A DNA stretch of 64,000 nt, taken from NCBI GenBank assembly GCA_963835295.1, contig CAWIEX010000012.1, forward strand, positions 186,001 to 250,000, in the 5' to 3' direction. The translations under genes and the position numbers were made by a program. Of this stretch, positions 17,162 to 25,470 are shown piece after piece. The DNA is from JAOPZW01 sp963835295 (lineage in GTDB: Bacteria; Actinomycetota; Thermoleophilia; Solirubrobacterales; Solirubrobacteraceae). Positions within the stretch are counted from its first letter, which is position 1. Every line of letters begins with the position of its first letter. Below the pieces are notes generated by a model. That model made no database searches. It worked only from the letters and a program-made list of their open reading frames with translations, and was not told where the DNA came from.

Positions 17162-18436
17162 TCAGGAGCTTGTGGCCTGCCGCGCGGCCTTGCCCTTCGA
17201 GGGCCTTTGAGATGCGCGCTCCGGTGTCGCGCCCGCACCCGCCTTCGGGCCGCTGGCCTGCCAGTCGCAGACCAGCCGGCGGTAGGCGATCTCGGCCTGC
17301 TCGGCGAGCCGCAGCTCGGCGGCGTCGTTGCTGGTGTTCCAGACGGGGTCGGGGCTCGGCCCGGGCTTGGCGCGCGGCGCGCCAGCCGCGAGCTCCAGGG
17401 CGCGGGTCTTGCGGCGCACGAGGCTCGGGCGCGCGAAGGCGTAGTCCTCGCCGCGGGTGAGCAGGTGCCAGGCAAGGACGGCGAGCTTGCGCGCGACCGC
17501 GACGGTCGCGACGTGCCGGCCGCGCCTGGCGGCCGTGCGCTGACCGAAGGCGCGCAGCGGCCCCGGTGCCTTGGCGGCCGACCAGGCGGCTTCGACGAGC
17601 ACGTGGCGGGCGGCGGCCGGGCCCTCCTTCGATGTGCGGCCGTGCCGGGCCGGCCCGTTGCCCGACTGGCGGATCGTCGGATGCAGCCCGAGGTAGCCAA
17701 CCAGATGCCGCGCGCTCGGGAAGCGCCGGACGTCGCCGATCACGGCGGCCAGCGTGACGGCGGTCACGACGTCGACGCCGGGGATCGTCATCAGCCGCCG
17801 CACGTCCTCGTCGCCGAGCACCTGCTGAGCGATGATCGCGTCGATCTGGGCCAGCTCGTCGCCGAGGAAGTCCAGCTGGCGCAGGCCGGCGTCGACCGTC
17901 AGGCGCTCGTCGAGTGGCAACTGCTGCGCGGCGATCCACGCGCGGCCCTTCTTGCCGAACGGGTCGCTGGCCGGGTTGCGTCCCTTCAGGTTGCGATGCA
18001 GCACCGCGCAGATCTCGTTCTTGATCTGGGTGCGGCGCTTGACCAGCCCGCGACGGCGCGACACCAGCCGGCGCAGCATCCGCACGCGCTCGTCGCCGAT
18101 CCACACCGCCGGGATCAGGTCGGCGGCCAGCAGATCGGCGAGCACCTTGGCGTCGACCTTGTCGGTCTTGATCCGCGCGTGGCTGATCGCACGGACCTGC
18201 TTGGCGTGCGCGAGCACCACCTCGGCGACATGCGGCTCGAGGATCCTGGCGATCGCCAGAGCGTTGCCGGTCGCCTCCAGCACCACCCGGTCCGTCGGCC
18301 CCAGGCTCTGCGCGAACAGCGCAAGCTGCTCGGGCGTCGTGGCGATCCGTCCGGCCGAGCGCGCCCGGCCTCCGTCGGCGATCGCGACCTGACAGAAGTC
18401 GCGATGCACGTCCAACCCGATCGACCTGCCCACCAC
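17162..18436 (-). mobile_element. IS110-family transposase gene
   Basis: About 424 residues. N-terminal RuvC-like DEDD domain: first Asp in IGLDVHRDF, Glu in LEATGNA, KTDKVDAKVLADLL with the last acidic pair. C-terminal Transposase_20 domain has PGVDVVTAVTLAAVIGD and LGLHPTIRQSG, whose Ser is the expected nucleophile region. Start taken at GTG 18436/18433 behind GGGAGG; the track-style upstream ATG adds eight residues before the binding site. Looks intact. No clear terminal inverted repeats, as is normal for IS110. Sits inside the tRNA-His island. Confidence 0.88.
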
Positions 18437-18700
18437 CAACCTCCCAGCTCGACAACACAACGGGGAGTTCGGCGGGCAAGAACGACACCTACGGATTCGC
18501 GCTCGCAGCGCACCCGGGCAAGTCGCAGGGGCGGCCAGTTACACCAGCGGGCTCGCGGCCCATAAGAGTTTCGGCCTGCCCGACCGCGTTCTCCCAGAGC
18601 CCCTGTCCCGGAACGCCGCGAACCTACGACCCGGCCCGGACGTCCCCAGAGACTCCGGCGCCATTCTCATGCCGGTACACCACATCCCGGGACTTGACTT
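18437..18700 (-). ncRNA. Possible IS110 bridge-RNA region upstream of the transposase
   Basis: About 260 nt without a real gene lie 5' of the transposase on the same strand. IS110-group elements (IS621 model) encode the target/donor-guiding bridge RNA in the non-coding end upstream of the recombinase. Length and position fit, but I did not fold it or identify donor/target loops, and element ends are not defined. Confidence 0.25.
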
Positions 18701-18729
18701 AGACGAGAACTGCTGACGCTGGGCTTTCG
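18701..18729 (+). repeat. Near-copy of the sequence after tRNA-His: likely right end of the island
   Basis: Bases 18710-18729 match 13004-13023 (part of the hairpin after tRNA-His) at 19 of 20 positions, with ACGA-x-A also conserved before it. The tRNA 3' end itself is not repeated. This marks 12991-18729 as an inserted block. Confidence 0.55.
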
Positions 18730-18738
18730 TCCGTCCGA

Positions 18739-19341
18739 TCAGCGCCCGAGCGTCTTGTGCGAGATTCGCTCGCAACCGTGGATCGCGTAGTGATGCTGCG
18801 CGCGGCGGCTGATGTAGAGGAGGTCCCTGCCGCCGCCGCAGTCGATGGTCCCGCGGCCGAAGTGCGCCTTGACCCAGTCGTCGCCGCCGCCCGCCGCGAT
18901 CATGTTGGTGCCGTGGCCGGCGTAGATGAAGTCCTTGCCGTTGCCGCCGAAGATGCGGTCGACCTGGGTGGCCGGCTGGCCGGAGGGCTTGTAGTCGGCC
19001 CACAGTACGTCGCCCCAGGGCCCGGCGTAGAGGGCGTCGTTGCCGTGGCCGCCGAGAAGCTCGTTGTGGCCTGCTCTCGACGTCACGACGACGCCGCCCG
19101 CCGTCCGGACCATGCGCCGATGGCATGCGCCGCGCTTGTGGATCGCGTCGCACGAGTAGCGCGGGTCGGTCCCCGCGAACGGGTCGTGGCCCGGCCTGGC
19201 GTCGAGCGGGCGCGGGGCGTCGGTCTTGTTCATCAGGAGCATGCCGTCGATCCGCGGCCAGCCCTCATGGCTGGTGCTCGCGGACGCGGTGCCGACGGGC
19301 AGCGTTACGAGCGCCGCCAAGATCGAGATCGCCCTGCGCAT
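18739..19341 (-). CDS. Secreted RTX-like (hemolysin-type calcium-binding) repeat protein
   Basis: 200 residues. Signal peptide MRRAISILAALVTLPVGTAS with cleavage after ASA-like residues. Gly/Asp-rich nonapeptide-type repeats follow: GGHGNDALYAGPWGD, FGGNGKDFIYAGHGTN, AAGGGDDWVKAHFG, CGGGRDLLYI. These are beta-roll calcium-binding units. Cys residues (CDAIHKRGACHRR, IDCGG, HGCERI) suggest disulfides after export. Function unknown. First gene outside the island. Confidence 0.7.
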   Translation of the reverse strand: MRRAISILAALVTLPVGTASASTSHEGWPRIDGMLLMNKTDAPRPLDARPGHDPFAGTDPRYSCDAIHKRGACHRRMVRTAGGVVVTSRAGHNELLGGHGNDALYAGPWGDVLWADYKPSGQPATQVDRIFGGNGKDFIYAGHGTNMIAAGGGDDWVKAHFGRGTIDCGGGRDLLYISRRAQHHYAIHGCERISHKTLGR

Positions 19342-19352
19342 GACGCATCACC

Positions 19353-20021
19353 CTAGGCGCCTTCCATGGTGTTGGCTCCGACGTGCTCGTCGAGCCAGGC
19401 GTTCAACGGCTCCGCCGCGCGCCACGCCGACGCGACGTGCTCCAGTGCCTCGTCGCGACCGATGCCCGCCGCGCCGGCCAGCGAGCGGCCCGCGACCAGC
19501 GCCTTGTGTCGCAGCAGGTCGACGCGCGGGTGGTCGCGCGGGTAGCCGCGCGGCGCGGTGCGCAAGCCCTCGCCGACGACCTCGAGGCCGTCGGCCCGCG
19601 CCGCGGCGACGAGGTCGGCGAGCTGCGGGCCGGCGCGGTCGTCGACGACGGCGGTGCGGAAGCGCTCGAGCTGGTCGCGGGCCAGCTGGTGATAGCCCGT
19701 GCCGGCGTAGAGGCCCTGCCCTGAGAGCTGCGCGTAGAGGGCAGTCGCCGGGCCGGGCACGTCGTAGAGCAGGCCGTAGGTCCGCGTCTTGTAGGGCGGC
19801 GACCCCGCGGGCGCGAAGCGCAGGTTGCGCTGCTGGCGAAAGACCTTGACCTCGCCGCCGAAGGTCAGGCTGAGCTCGTCGAGCATGGCCTGCAGCCCGC
19901 CGCGGACCTCGGTCTCGTAGCGCTCGCGGCTCGCGGTGAAGTACGCCTTCGAGTTGTCGCGCTCGAGCCCTGCGAACCACGCGAAGACCTCGGGGCCGAA
20001 GCCACGGAAGGCGGTGTCCAT
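19353..20021 (-). CDS. DUF2461/TIGR02453 family protein
   Basis: 222 residues from ATG 20021. Typical DUF2461 layout: FGPEVFAWFAGLERDNSKAYFTA at the start, VKVFRQQRNLRFAPAGSPPYKT with the family Arg/Asp cluster, then LYAQLSGQGLYAGTGYH. Cytoplasmic, function unknown. Divergent from the M32 carboxypeptidase with 45 nt between starts, so the promoters overlap. Confidence 0.82.
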   Translation of the reverse strand: MDTAFRGFGPEVFAWFAGLERDNSKAYFTASRERYETEVRGGLQAMLDELSLTFGGEVKVFRQQRNLRFAPAGSPPYKTRTYGLLYDVPGPATALYAQLSGQGLYAGTGYHQLARDQLERFRTAVVDDRAGPQLADLVAAARADGLEVVGEGLRTAPRGYPRDHPRVDLLRHKALVAGRSLAGAAGIGRDEALEHVASAWRAAEPLNAWLDEHVGANTMEGA

Positions 20022-20066
20022 GACCCGAGGATCGCGGATCGAGGCGCGGCGCGTAGCCTGTCGCGG

Positions 20067-21518
20067 ATGTCCGGGCTCGAGTCCCTGCGCGAGCGGCTGG
20101 CCGAGCTGGCCGACCTCTCCTCGCTCGCCCGCCTGGCGGCCTGGGATCAGCGCACGATGATGCCGCCCGCGGGCGCCGCGTCGCGAGCGCAGCAGCTCGG
20201 CGCGCTGCAGCGCCTCGCGCACGAGCGCGCGACCGGCGACGACATCGGCGCGTGGCTGGAGGAGATCCAAGCCGACGGCGAGCTGGGCGACGTCGACCGC
20301 GACGTCGTGCGCGTGGCGCGGCGCGACTGGGATCGCCAGCGGCGCGTCCCCGCCGATCTCGCCGCCGCGCGAGTCAAGGCCGCGGCCGAGGGCCAGGCGG
20401 TGTGGCAGGACGCGCGCGCACGGTCGGACTTCGCGCTCTTCGCGCCGGCGCTCGAGCGCAACCTGGTGCTCGCGCGCGAGTACGCGGCGTGCCTCGACGA
20501 CGGCGGGCACCCGTACGACGCGCTCCTGGCCGACTACGACTATGGGCTGACGGCGGCGCGCGTGCAGGCGATCTTCGGCCCGCTGGCGCAGGCGCTGCCG
20601 CCGCTGGTGGCCGAGGCGGCCGCGCGGCCGCAGGCGCCCGACGTGGCGGTGCCCGTCGAGGCGCAGGAGGTGGCCGTCCTCGGCGTCCTGCGCCAGCTCG
20701 GCGTCCGCGAGGAGCGCTGGCGGGTCGACGTCTCCCCGCACCCCTTCAGCCTGGCGCTGAGCACGAGCGATCTGCGGGTCACGACGCGCTACACGGGCAC
20801 GGGCCTCGAGTCGATGCTGGCCGCGGTGCACGAGTACGGCCACGCGCTCTACGAGAGCCAGATCGCCCCCGAGCTGGCGCGGACGAACCTCGGCCACGGC
20901 ACGTCGATGTCCGTCCACGAGTCCCAGAGCAAGCTGTGGGAGAACCACGTCGCGCGCAATCGCGCGTTCGCGCCGATCATCGCCGGCGAGCTGGCGGTGG
21001 GCGGCGTCGATGTCGACCCCGGGGCGCTCCACGCGCTGGTCGTGCGCGTGCGCCCCTCGCTCATCCGCGTCGAGGCCGACCAGCTCACCTACCCGCTGCA
21101 CATCGTCATGCGCTTCGAGCTCGAGCGCGCGCTGATCGAGGGCACGCTCGCGGTCGCCGACCTGCCCGCGGCGTGGAGCGAGGGCATGCGGCGGCTGCTC
21201 GGCGTCGAGGTCCCCGACGACGCTCACGGGGTGCTGCAGGACATCCACTGGGCGGCGGGCGCCTTCGGCTACTTCCCCAGCTACGCGCTCGGCTGCCTCA
21301 TAGCGGCCCAGCTGTGGGAGCGCATGGAGTCAGAGCTCGGCGCCCAGGACGAGGCCCTGGGACGCGGCGACGTCGAGGCGATCCGGGCGTGGCTCGGCGA
21401 GCACGTCCATCGTCACGGCCGCCGGCTCGACACCGAGGCCCTCGTGGAGCGCGTGACGGGCGGCCCGATCGACGCCGAGCCGTTCCTGCGCTACGCCAGC
21501 GCAGCGACGGCGGCCTGA
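20067..21518 (+). CDS. Metallocarboxypeptidase of family M32
   Basis: 483 residues, normal for the family. Zinc site HEYGH at 255-259 (His-Glu-x-x-His) and downstream HESQSKLWEN supplying the third ligand Glu. IRVEADQLTYPLHI is a further conserved M32 block, and DIHWAAGAFGYFPSYALG near the C-terminus is typical. Removes C-terminal residues from peptides in the cytoplasm. Divergent from the DUF2461 gene. Confidence 0.92.
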   Translation: MSGLESLRERLAELADLSSLARLAAWDQRTMMPPAGAASRAQQLGALQRLAHERATGDDIGAWLEEIQADGELGDVDRDVVRVARRDWDRQRRVPADLAAARVKAAAEGQAVWQDARARSDFALFAPALERNLVLAREYAACLDDGGHPYDALLADYDYGLTAARVQAIFGPLAQALPPLVAEAAARPQAPDVAVPVEAQEVAVLGVLRQLGVREERWRVDVSPHPFSLALSTSDLRVTTRYTGTGLESMLAAVHEYGHALYESQIAPELARTNLGHGTSMSVHESQSKLWENHVARNRAFAPIIAGELAVGGVDVDPGALHALVVRVRPSLIRVEADQLTYPLHIVMRFELERALIEGTLAVADLPAAWSEGMRRLLGVEVPDDAHGVLQDIHWAAGAFGYFPSYALGCLIAAQLWERMESELGAQDEALGRGDVEAIRAWLGEHVHRHGRRLDTEALVERVTGGPIDAEPFLRYASAATAA

Positions 21519-21594
21519 CTCCGACGATGGCCGCGTCCTGTCAGGACGCGCCCCCGGCTTTGTCAGGTAGCCTGCGATTGGGTAGAGGGGGCGT

Positions 21595-22977
21595 ATGTCG
21601 ACCACCGAGACGCAGTCGATCCCTGTCCCCGAGCCCGGCCTCACGCAGGACGAGATCGTGCAGCGCGCACGGGACATGATCCCGGTGCTGCGCGAGCGCC
21701 AGGAGGAGTGCGAGCGCATCGGGCGCCTGCCCGACGAGACCAGCCGCGACTTCGTCGAGGCGGGCTTCTATCGGATCCTGCAGCCGCGGCGTTTCGGCGG
21801 CTACGAGTTCGACCTGCCGACCTTCACGCGCGTGGCCATCGCGCTGGCGCGCGGCTGTCCGGCCAGCGGCTGGACCTACACCCTCACCGCGGGCCACGCC
21901 CACATGCTCGCCGCGCTGTGGCCCGAGGAGGGCCAGATCGACATCTACGGGGCCGACGGCGAGGTCCGCATGCCGGGCCGCTTCCGGCCGGGCACGGCGA
22001 CGGCGGTCGACGGGGGCTACCGGGTCTCGGGCACGTGGGACTACGTGTCGGGCTGCGACTCGGCGACGCATCTGGCCTTCGGCTTCATGCTCGGCGACGA
22101 CGCGTCGGCCGGCGAGATGGCCACCGACTTCATCGGCGTCGTGGACTACGCCGACTGCGAGATCATCGACAACTGGGACGTGCTCGGGCTGCGCGGCACG
22201 GGCTCCAAGCGCGTCGTCGTCGAGGACGTCTTCATCCCCGAGCGCCGCACGATCGCCTCGATCTTCCGGCTCGACGCGCCGCCGGCGGCCGGGCGCACGG
22301 TGCACGAGGCCCCGATCTACCGCGAGGGCGGCATCGGCGGGCTCATCTTCTCGGAGACCGCGTCGGTGGCCATCGGCACCGCGTGGGGGGTGCTCGACCT
22401 CTACGAGGAGAGCCTGCGCAAGCGCAAGACGACGGTCCTGCCCCTCATCCCGATGACCGAGCACGCCCAGTACCCGCGCTTCTTCGGCGAGGCCTACCAG
22501 TCGATCGACGTCGCCGAGTCCGCCCTGCTGCAGAGCGACTACGACTACATGGACTGGGCGGGGCGGGCCTCCGCGGGCGAGATCGAGTACACGCGGGACC
22601 TCGACTGGCGCCTGCAGCTGCGCAAGCAGTACTGCGCGAAGCTCGCCTACGACGCGGTGAACCTCATGATGCGCACCAACGGCTCGGCCGGCATGCGCGG
22701 CGGCGCGATGTGGCAGCGCATGCAGCGCGACCTCACGGTGCTCATGACGCACAACACCGTCCAGCCCGAGCTGGCGGCCGACAGCTTCGGGCGCCTGCAC
22801 TTCGGCCTGCTGCCGCACGGGGTGCAGGAGGGCTCGGGCCCGTGCCGCCGACGGTGCGGTAGGGCTCGAGCGGTCTGCCGCGGGCGCTCGGGGCGCTGCG
22901 CGGCCAGGCATCGAAGGAGGGTAAGCCGCTCGCGCGCGGGTGCGACGGGGACGAGTGGCGAGTTTGTCGGCATATAG
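21595..22977 (+). CDS. Acyl-CoA-dehydrogenase-fold flavin monooxygenase (HpaB/HsaA-like, group D) with aberrant C-terminus
   Basis: 460 residues. The family signature is spread along the protein: GFYRILQPRRFGGYEF, GCPASGWTYTLTAGHAH, GLRGTGSKRVVVEDVFIPERR and NGSAGMRGGAMWQRMQRD. These group-D oxygenases use reduced flavin from a partner reductase to hydroxylate phenols. No reductase is adjacent. After FGLLPHGVQEGSG the last ~45 residues are Arg/Cys-rich and run into an inverted repeat at 22946. In the next frame the protein would end sooner as PVPPTVR-stop at about 22861, so a 1-nt indel near 22840 is likely. Confidence 0.75.
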   Translation: MSTTETQSIPVPEPGLTQDEIVQRARDMIPVLRERQEECERIGRLPDETSRDFVEAGFYRILQPRRFGGYEFDLPTFTRVAIALARGCPASGWTYTLTAGHAHMLAALWPEEGQIDIYGADGEVRMPGRFRPGTATAVDGGYRVSGTWDYVSGCDSATHLAFGFMLGDDASAGEMATDFIGVVDYADCEIIDNWDVLGLRGTGSKRVVVEDVFIPERRTIASIFRLDAPPAAGRTVHEAPIYREGGIGGLIFSETASVAIGTAWGVLDLYEESLRKRKTTVLPLIPMTEHAQYPRFFGEAYQSIDVAESALLQSDYDYMDWAGRASAGEIEYTRDLDWRLQLRKQYCAKLAYDAVNLMMRTNGSAGMRGGAMWQRMQRDLTVLMTHNTVQPELAADSFGRLHFGLLPHGVQEGSGPCRRRCGRARAVCRGRSGRCAARHRRRVSRSRAGATGTSGEFVGI

Positions 22978-23002
22978 CGGACAAAGTCGCCACTCGTCCC
23001 CG
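22946..23002. repeat. Long hairpin-forming inverted repeat (23-bp arms)
   Basis: Left arm 22946-22968 and right arm 22980-23002 are reverse complements with one mismatch; GC pairs inside leave only an ATATA loop. The arm reads CGGGGACGAGTGGCGA then TTTGTC. It overlaps the 3' end of the monooxygenase ORF and sits between convergent genes, so it may terminate both. Confidence 0.85.
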
Positions 23003-23106
23003 CGCCCGGCCAGGATCCGGCGGGCCTTCCTCCCTCGGTGCCTGGTTGCAGCCCGCCGCGAAGCGACGCGCGGACGATCGCCGCGGAGCGACGCGCGGCG
23101 ACCGCC

Positions 23107-24552
23107 TCAGCCGATCACGATCGTCTGCAGCTCGGTGAGCTGCTCGACTGCATGGCGGCCGCCGATGCGCCCGATGCCACTGTCGCTGCCGGCGCGCCCG
23201 CCGAAGGGAAGGTGGTTCTCCCAGTAGTTGGTGGTCTCGTTGATGTTGACCAGGCCGGTGCGGACCTCGTCGGCGAAGCGCAGGCCGTCCATCACGTCAC
23301 CGGTGAAGACCGCCGCCAGCAGGCCGTACGGCGACGCATTGGCGAGCTCGATCGCGTGGTTCAGCCCGCGGATGGGGACGACGGGCGCGATCGGCCCGAA
23401 GGTCTCCTCGCGCGCGACCTCGGCGTCCTCCTCGACGCCGTCGAGGATCGTGGCCGTCCAGTACAGGTCGGTGGGGAAGTCCGTCGAGCGCGCGCCGCCG
23501 GCGACCACGCGCGCGCCGCGGTTCAGGGCATCGCCGACGTGCTCGTCCATCTTGGCCGCGACGCCCTCGTTGTTGAGCGGGCCCATCGTCGTGTCGGGCG
23601 CGAAGGGGTCGCCGAGGCGGACGTCCGCCGCCACGGCGCCGCCCAGCCGCTCGACGAACTCGTCGCGCGCGCTCTCGGCCACCAGCAGCCGCTCGCCCGC
23701 CGTGCAGCTCTGGCCCGCGCACAGGAAGCACGCGCTCACGGCCGCCTGGGCCGCGGCTTCGACGTCGGCGCCGTCCAGCACCACCAGCGGCCCGTTGCCG
23801 CCCATCTCGAGCAGCAGGCGCTTGCCGGCCGCGCGCTCGGCGATCCGCCGGCCCGTGGCGGTCGAGCCGATGAAGCCGACGGCGACGGTCCCCGGGTTGG
23901 CGACCAGCTCGTCGCCGACGACGGCGCCGGGGCCGGTGACGAAGTTGAAGACGCCGGGCGGCAGGTCGGCCTCCGCGACGCACTCGGCGAGCAGGGCCGA
24001 GCACATGGCCGTGCTCGGCGCCGGCGTCCACACGACGGTGTTGCCGGCCGCCAGGGCGGGGGCGACGATCTCGGCGGGCATGGTGTAGGGCCAGTTCCAC
24101 GGCGTCACCACGGCCACCGGCCCGAGCGGGCGGCGCATGAGCAGGACGCGCTTGCCGGGCGACGCGCTCGCCGGGATCGAGCCCTCCAGGCGCACGCCGT
24201 CCTCGGCGGCCCCGCGCCACATGGCCAGCAACTCGTCGACCTCGTCGTAGGACTCCGCGTGCAGCGGCTTGCCCTGGTCGAGGGTGAGCGCGCGGGCGAG
24301 ATCCTCGCGGCGGCGCTCGCAGACGTCGGCGATGCGGTGCAGCGCGGCGGCGCGGGCGAAAGCGGTCTGCGCCGCCCAGCCGGGGAAGGCCTGGGCCGCG
24401 GCGGCGACGGCCGCCTGGGCGTCGGAGCGATCGCCCTGCGGGATGGCGCCGATGACCTCGCCGGTGGCCGGGCTGGTGGCCGCCTCGGAGGCCCCGCTGC
24501 GCGCGTCGCGCCACTCGCCGGCGATGAACATCCGGCTCGCGCGCATCATCAT
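23107..24552 (-). CDS. NAD(P)-dependent aldehyde dehydrogenase (succinate-semialdehyde dehydrogenase-like)
   Basis: 481 residues from the ATG cluster at 24552-24544. Catalytic Cys283 in GQSCTAGE, Glu249 in LLLEMGGNGP, Asn153 in TPWNWPYTMP, and Rossmann FIGSTATGRRI. Oxidises an aldehyde to the acid in the cytoplasm. Aromatic/amine aldehyde substrates are plausible given the neighbouring operon that processes methylated amines. Divergent from that operon (about 105 nt to the leader ORF). Confidence 0.88.
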   Translation of the reverse strand: MMMRASRMFIAGEWRDARSGASEAATSPATGEVIGAIPQGDRSDAQAAVAAAAQAFPGWAAQTAFARAAALHRIADVCERRREDLARALTLDQGKPLHAESYDEVDELLAMWRGAAEDGVRLEGSIPASASPGKRVLLMRRPLGPVAVVTPWNWPYTMPAEIVAPALAAGNTVVWTPAPSTAMCSALLAECVAEADLPPGVFNFVTGPGAVVGDELVANPGTVAVGFIGSTATGRRIAERAAGKRLLLEMGGNGPLVVLDGADVEAAAQAAVSACFLCAGQSCTAGERLLVAESARDEFVERLGGAVAADVRLGDPFAPDTTMGPLNNEGVAAKMDEHVGDALNRGARVVAGGARSTDFPTDLYWTATILDGVEEDAEVAREETFGPIAPVVPIRGLNHAIELANASPYGLLAAVFTGDVMDGLRFADEVRTGLVNINETTNYWENHLPFGGRAGSDSGIGRIGGRHAVEQLTELQTIVIG

Positions 24553-24658
24553 GCGGTCCGGGGCCGCGTCTCGGCGATTTGCCCCGGCTGAGCCATCGAA
24601 GATAAGACATATGAGTTGGATTCCAGTCGCATCGAAGCGGCTGACTGGCGAGGAGACC

Positions 24659-24721
24659 ATGCCAAAACGGGCCTACGCGTCACACCAGCGGTCCCGCGCA
24701 CGCGCGGGGCGGGGAGTGTGA
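24659..24721 (+). CDS. 20-codon leader ORF coupled to the nucleotidyltransferase gene
   Basis: ATG 24659 stands behind GAGGAGACC, the best ribosome binding site in the region. The encoded peptide is short and strongly basic (MPKRAYASHQRSRARAGRGV). Its TGA (24719-24721) overlaps the next gene's ATG as TGATG. Could be a regulatory leader peptide or a misread start of the downstream gene; no homologue known. Confidence 0.4.
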   Translation: MPKRAYASHQRSRARAGRGV

Positions 24722-25470
24722 TGACGGCGATCCTCGAGGACATCGTCGCCGAGGGCGAGCGGCTGCTCGGGCTCGCCGTCGACGCCGACGTCGACGCGCG
24801 CCTGCTCGGCGGCGTGGCCGTCCGCCTGCACGCGCCGGCGGTGCCCGACGCGCTGGCGCGCGAGTACAAGGATCTCGACTTCGCGATCCCCAAGAGCGCT
24901 GCGAGTGGGCTCGACCAGCTGCTGCGCAGCGCCGGCTACACACCGCACGTCTCCTTCAACGCCATGCACGCGCGCGAACGCGCGCTCTTCTTCGACGACC
25001 ACCACGGCCGCCAGGTCGACGTCTTCATCGACTCGTTTCGCATGTGCCATCAGATCCCCCTCTCCGACCGCCTGGATCTCGAGGGCTCGACGGTCCCGCT
25101 GGCCGAGCTGCTGTTGACCAAGCTGCAGATCATCGAGCTCAACGAGAAGGACGTACGCGACACGGTGCTGCTCTTGCACGGCCACTCCGTGGAGGAGCAC
25201 GACGAGGACGCAGTCAACGGCGCCCGGATCGCATCGCTGTGCGCGGCGGACTGGGGCCTGTGGCGCACGATCACGGCCAACCTCGGGCATTGCCGCGACC
25301 GCATCGGCGACTACGAGTTGCAGGAGCCTGATCGCGAGCAGATCGCGGAGCGCTTCGACCAGCTCCTGGATCGCGTCGAGGCCGAGCCCAAGAGCCGCGG
25401 CTGGAGGCTTCGCGCGAAGGTGGGCGAGCGCAAGCGCTGGTACGACCTGCCGGAGGAGGTCACCCAATGA
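24721..25470 (+). CDS. Nucleotidyltransferase-like protein
   Basis: 249 residues. LLGGVAVRLHA, YKDLDFAIPK and RQVDVFIDSF recall the Gly-rich loop plus Asp-x-Asp plus third Asp arrangement of the AbiEii/AadA-like nucleotidyltransferase fold. No known family can be named with confidence. First main gene of an operon; its stop overlaps the phosphoesterase start (ATGA, 25467-25470). Confidence 0.55.
   Translation: MTAILEDIVAEGERLLGLAVDADVDARLLGGVAVRLHAPAVPDALAREYKDLDFAIPKSAASGLDQLLRSAGYTPHVSFNAMHARERALFFDDHHGRQVDVFIDSFRMCHQIPLSDRLDLEGSTVPLAELLLTKLQIIELNEKDVRDTVLLLHGHSVEEHDEDAVNGARIASLCAADWGLWRTITANLGHCRDRIGDYELQEPDREQIAERFDQLLDRVEAEPKSRGWRLRAKVGERKRWYDLPEEVTQ

Noticed and set aside
19353..21248. 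A 631-residue minus-strand ORF spanning DUF2461 and the M32 gene
   Set aside because: Only the last 222 residues (from ATG 20021) are protein-like; the rest is the antisense shadow of the M32 carboxypeptidase.
23038..24591. 517-residue plus-strand ORF opposite the aldehyde dehydrogenase
   Set aside because: Mirror frame of a gene with intact catalytic Cys, Glu and Asn on the other strand.
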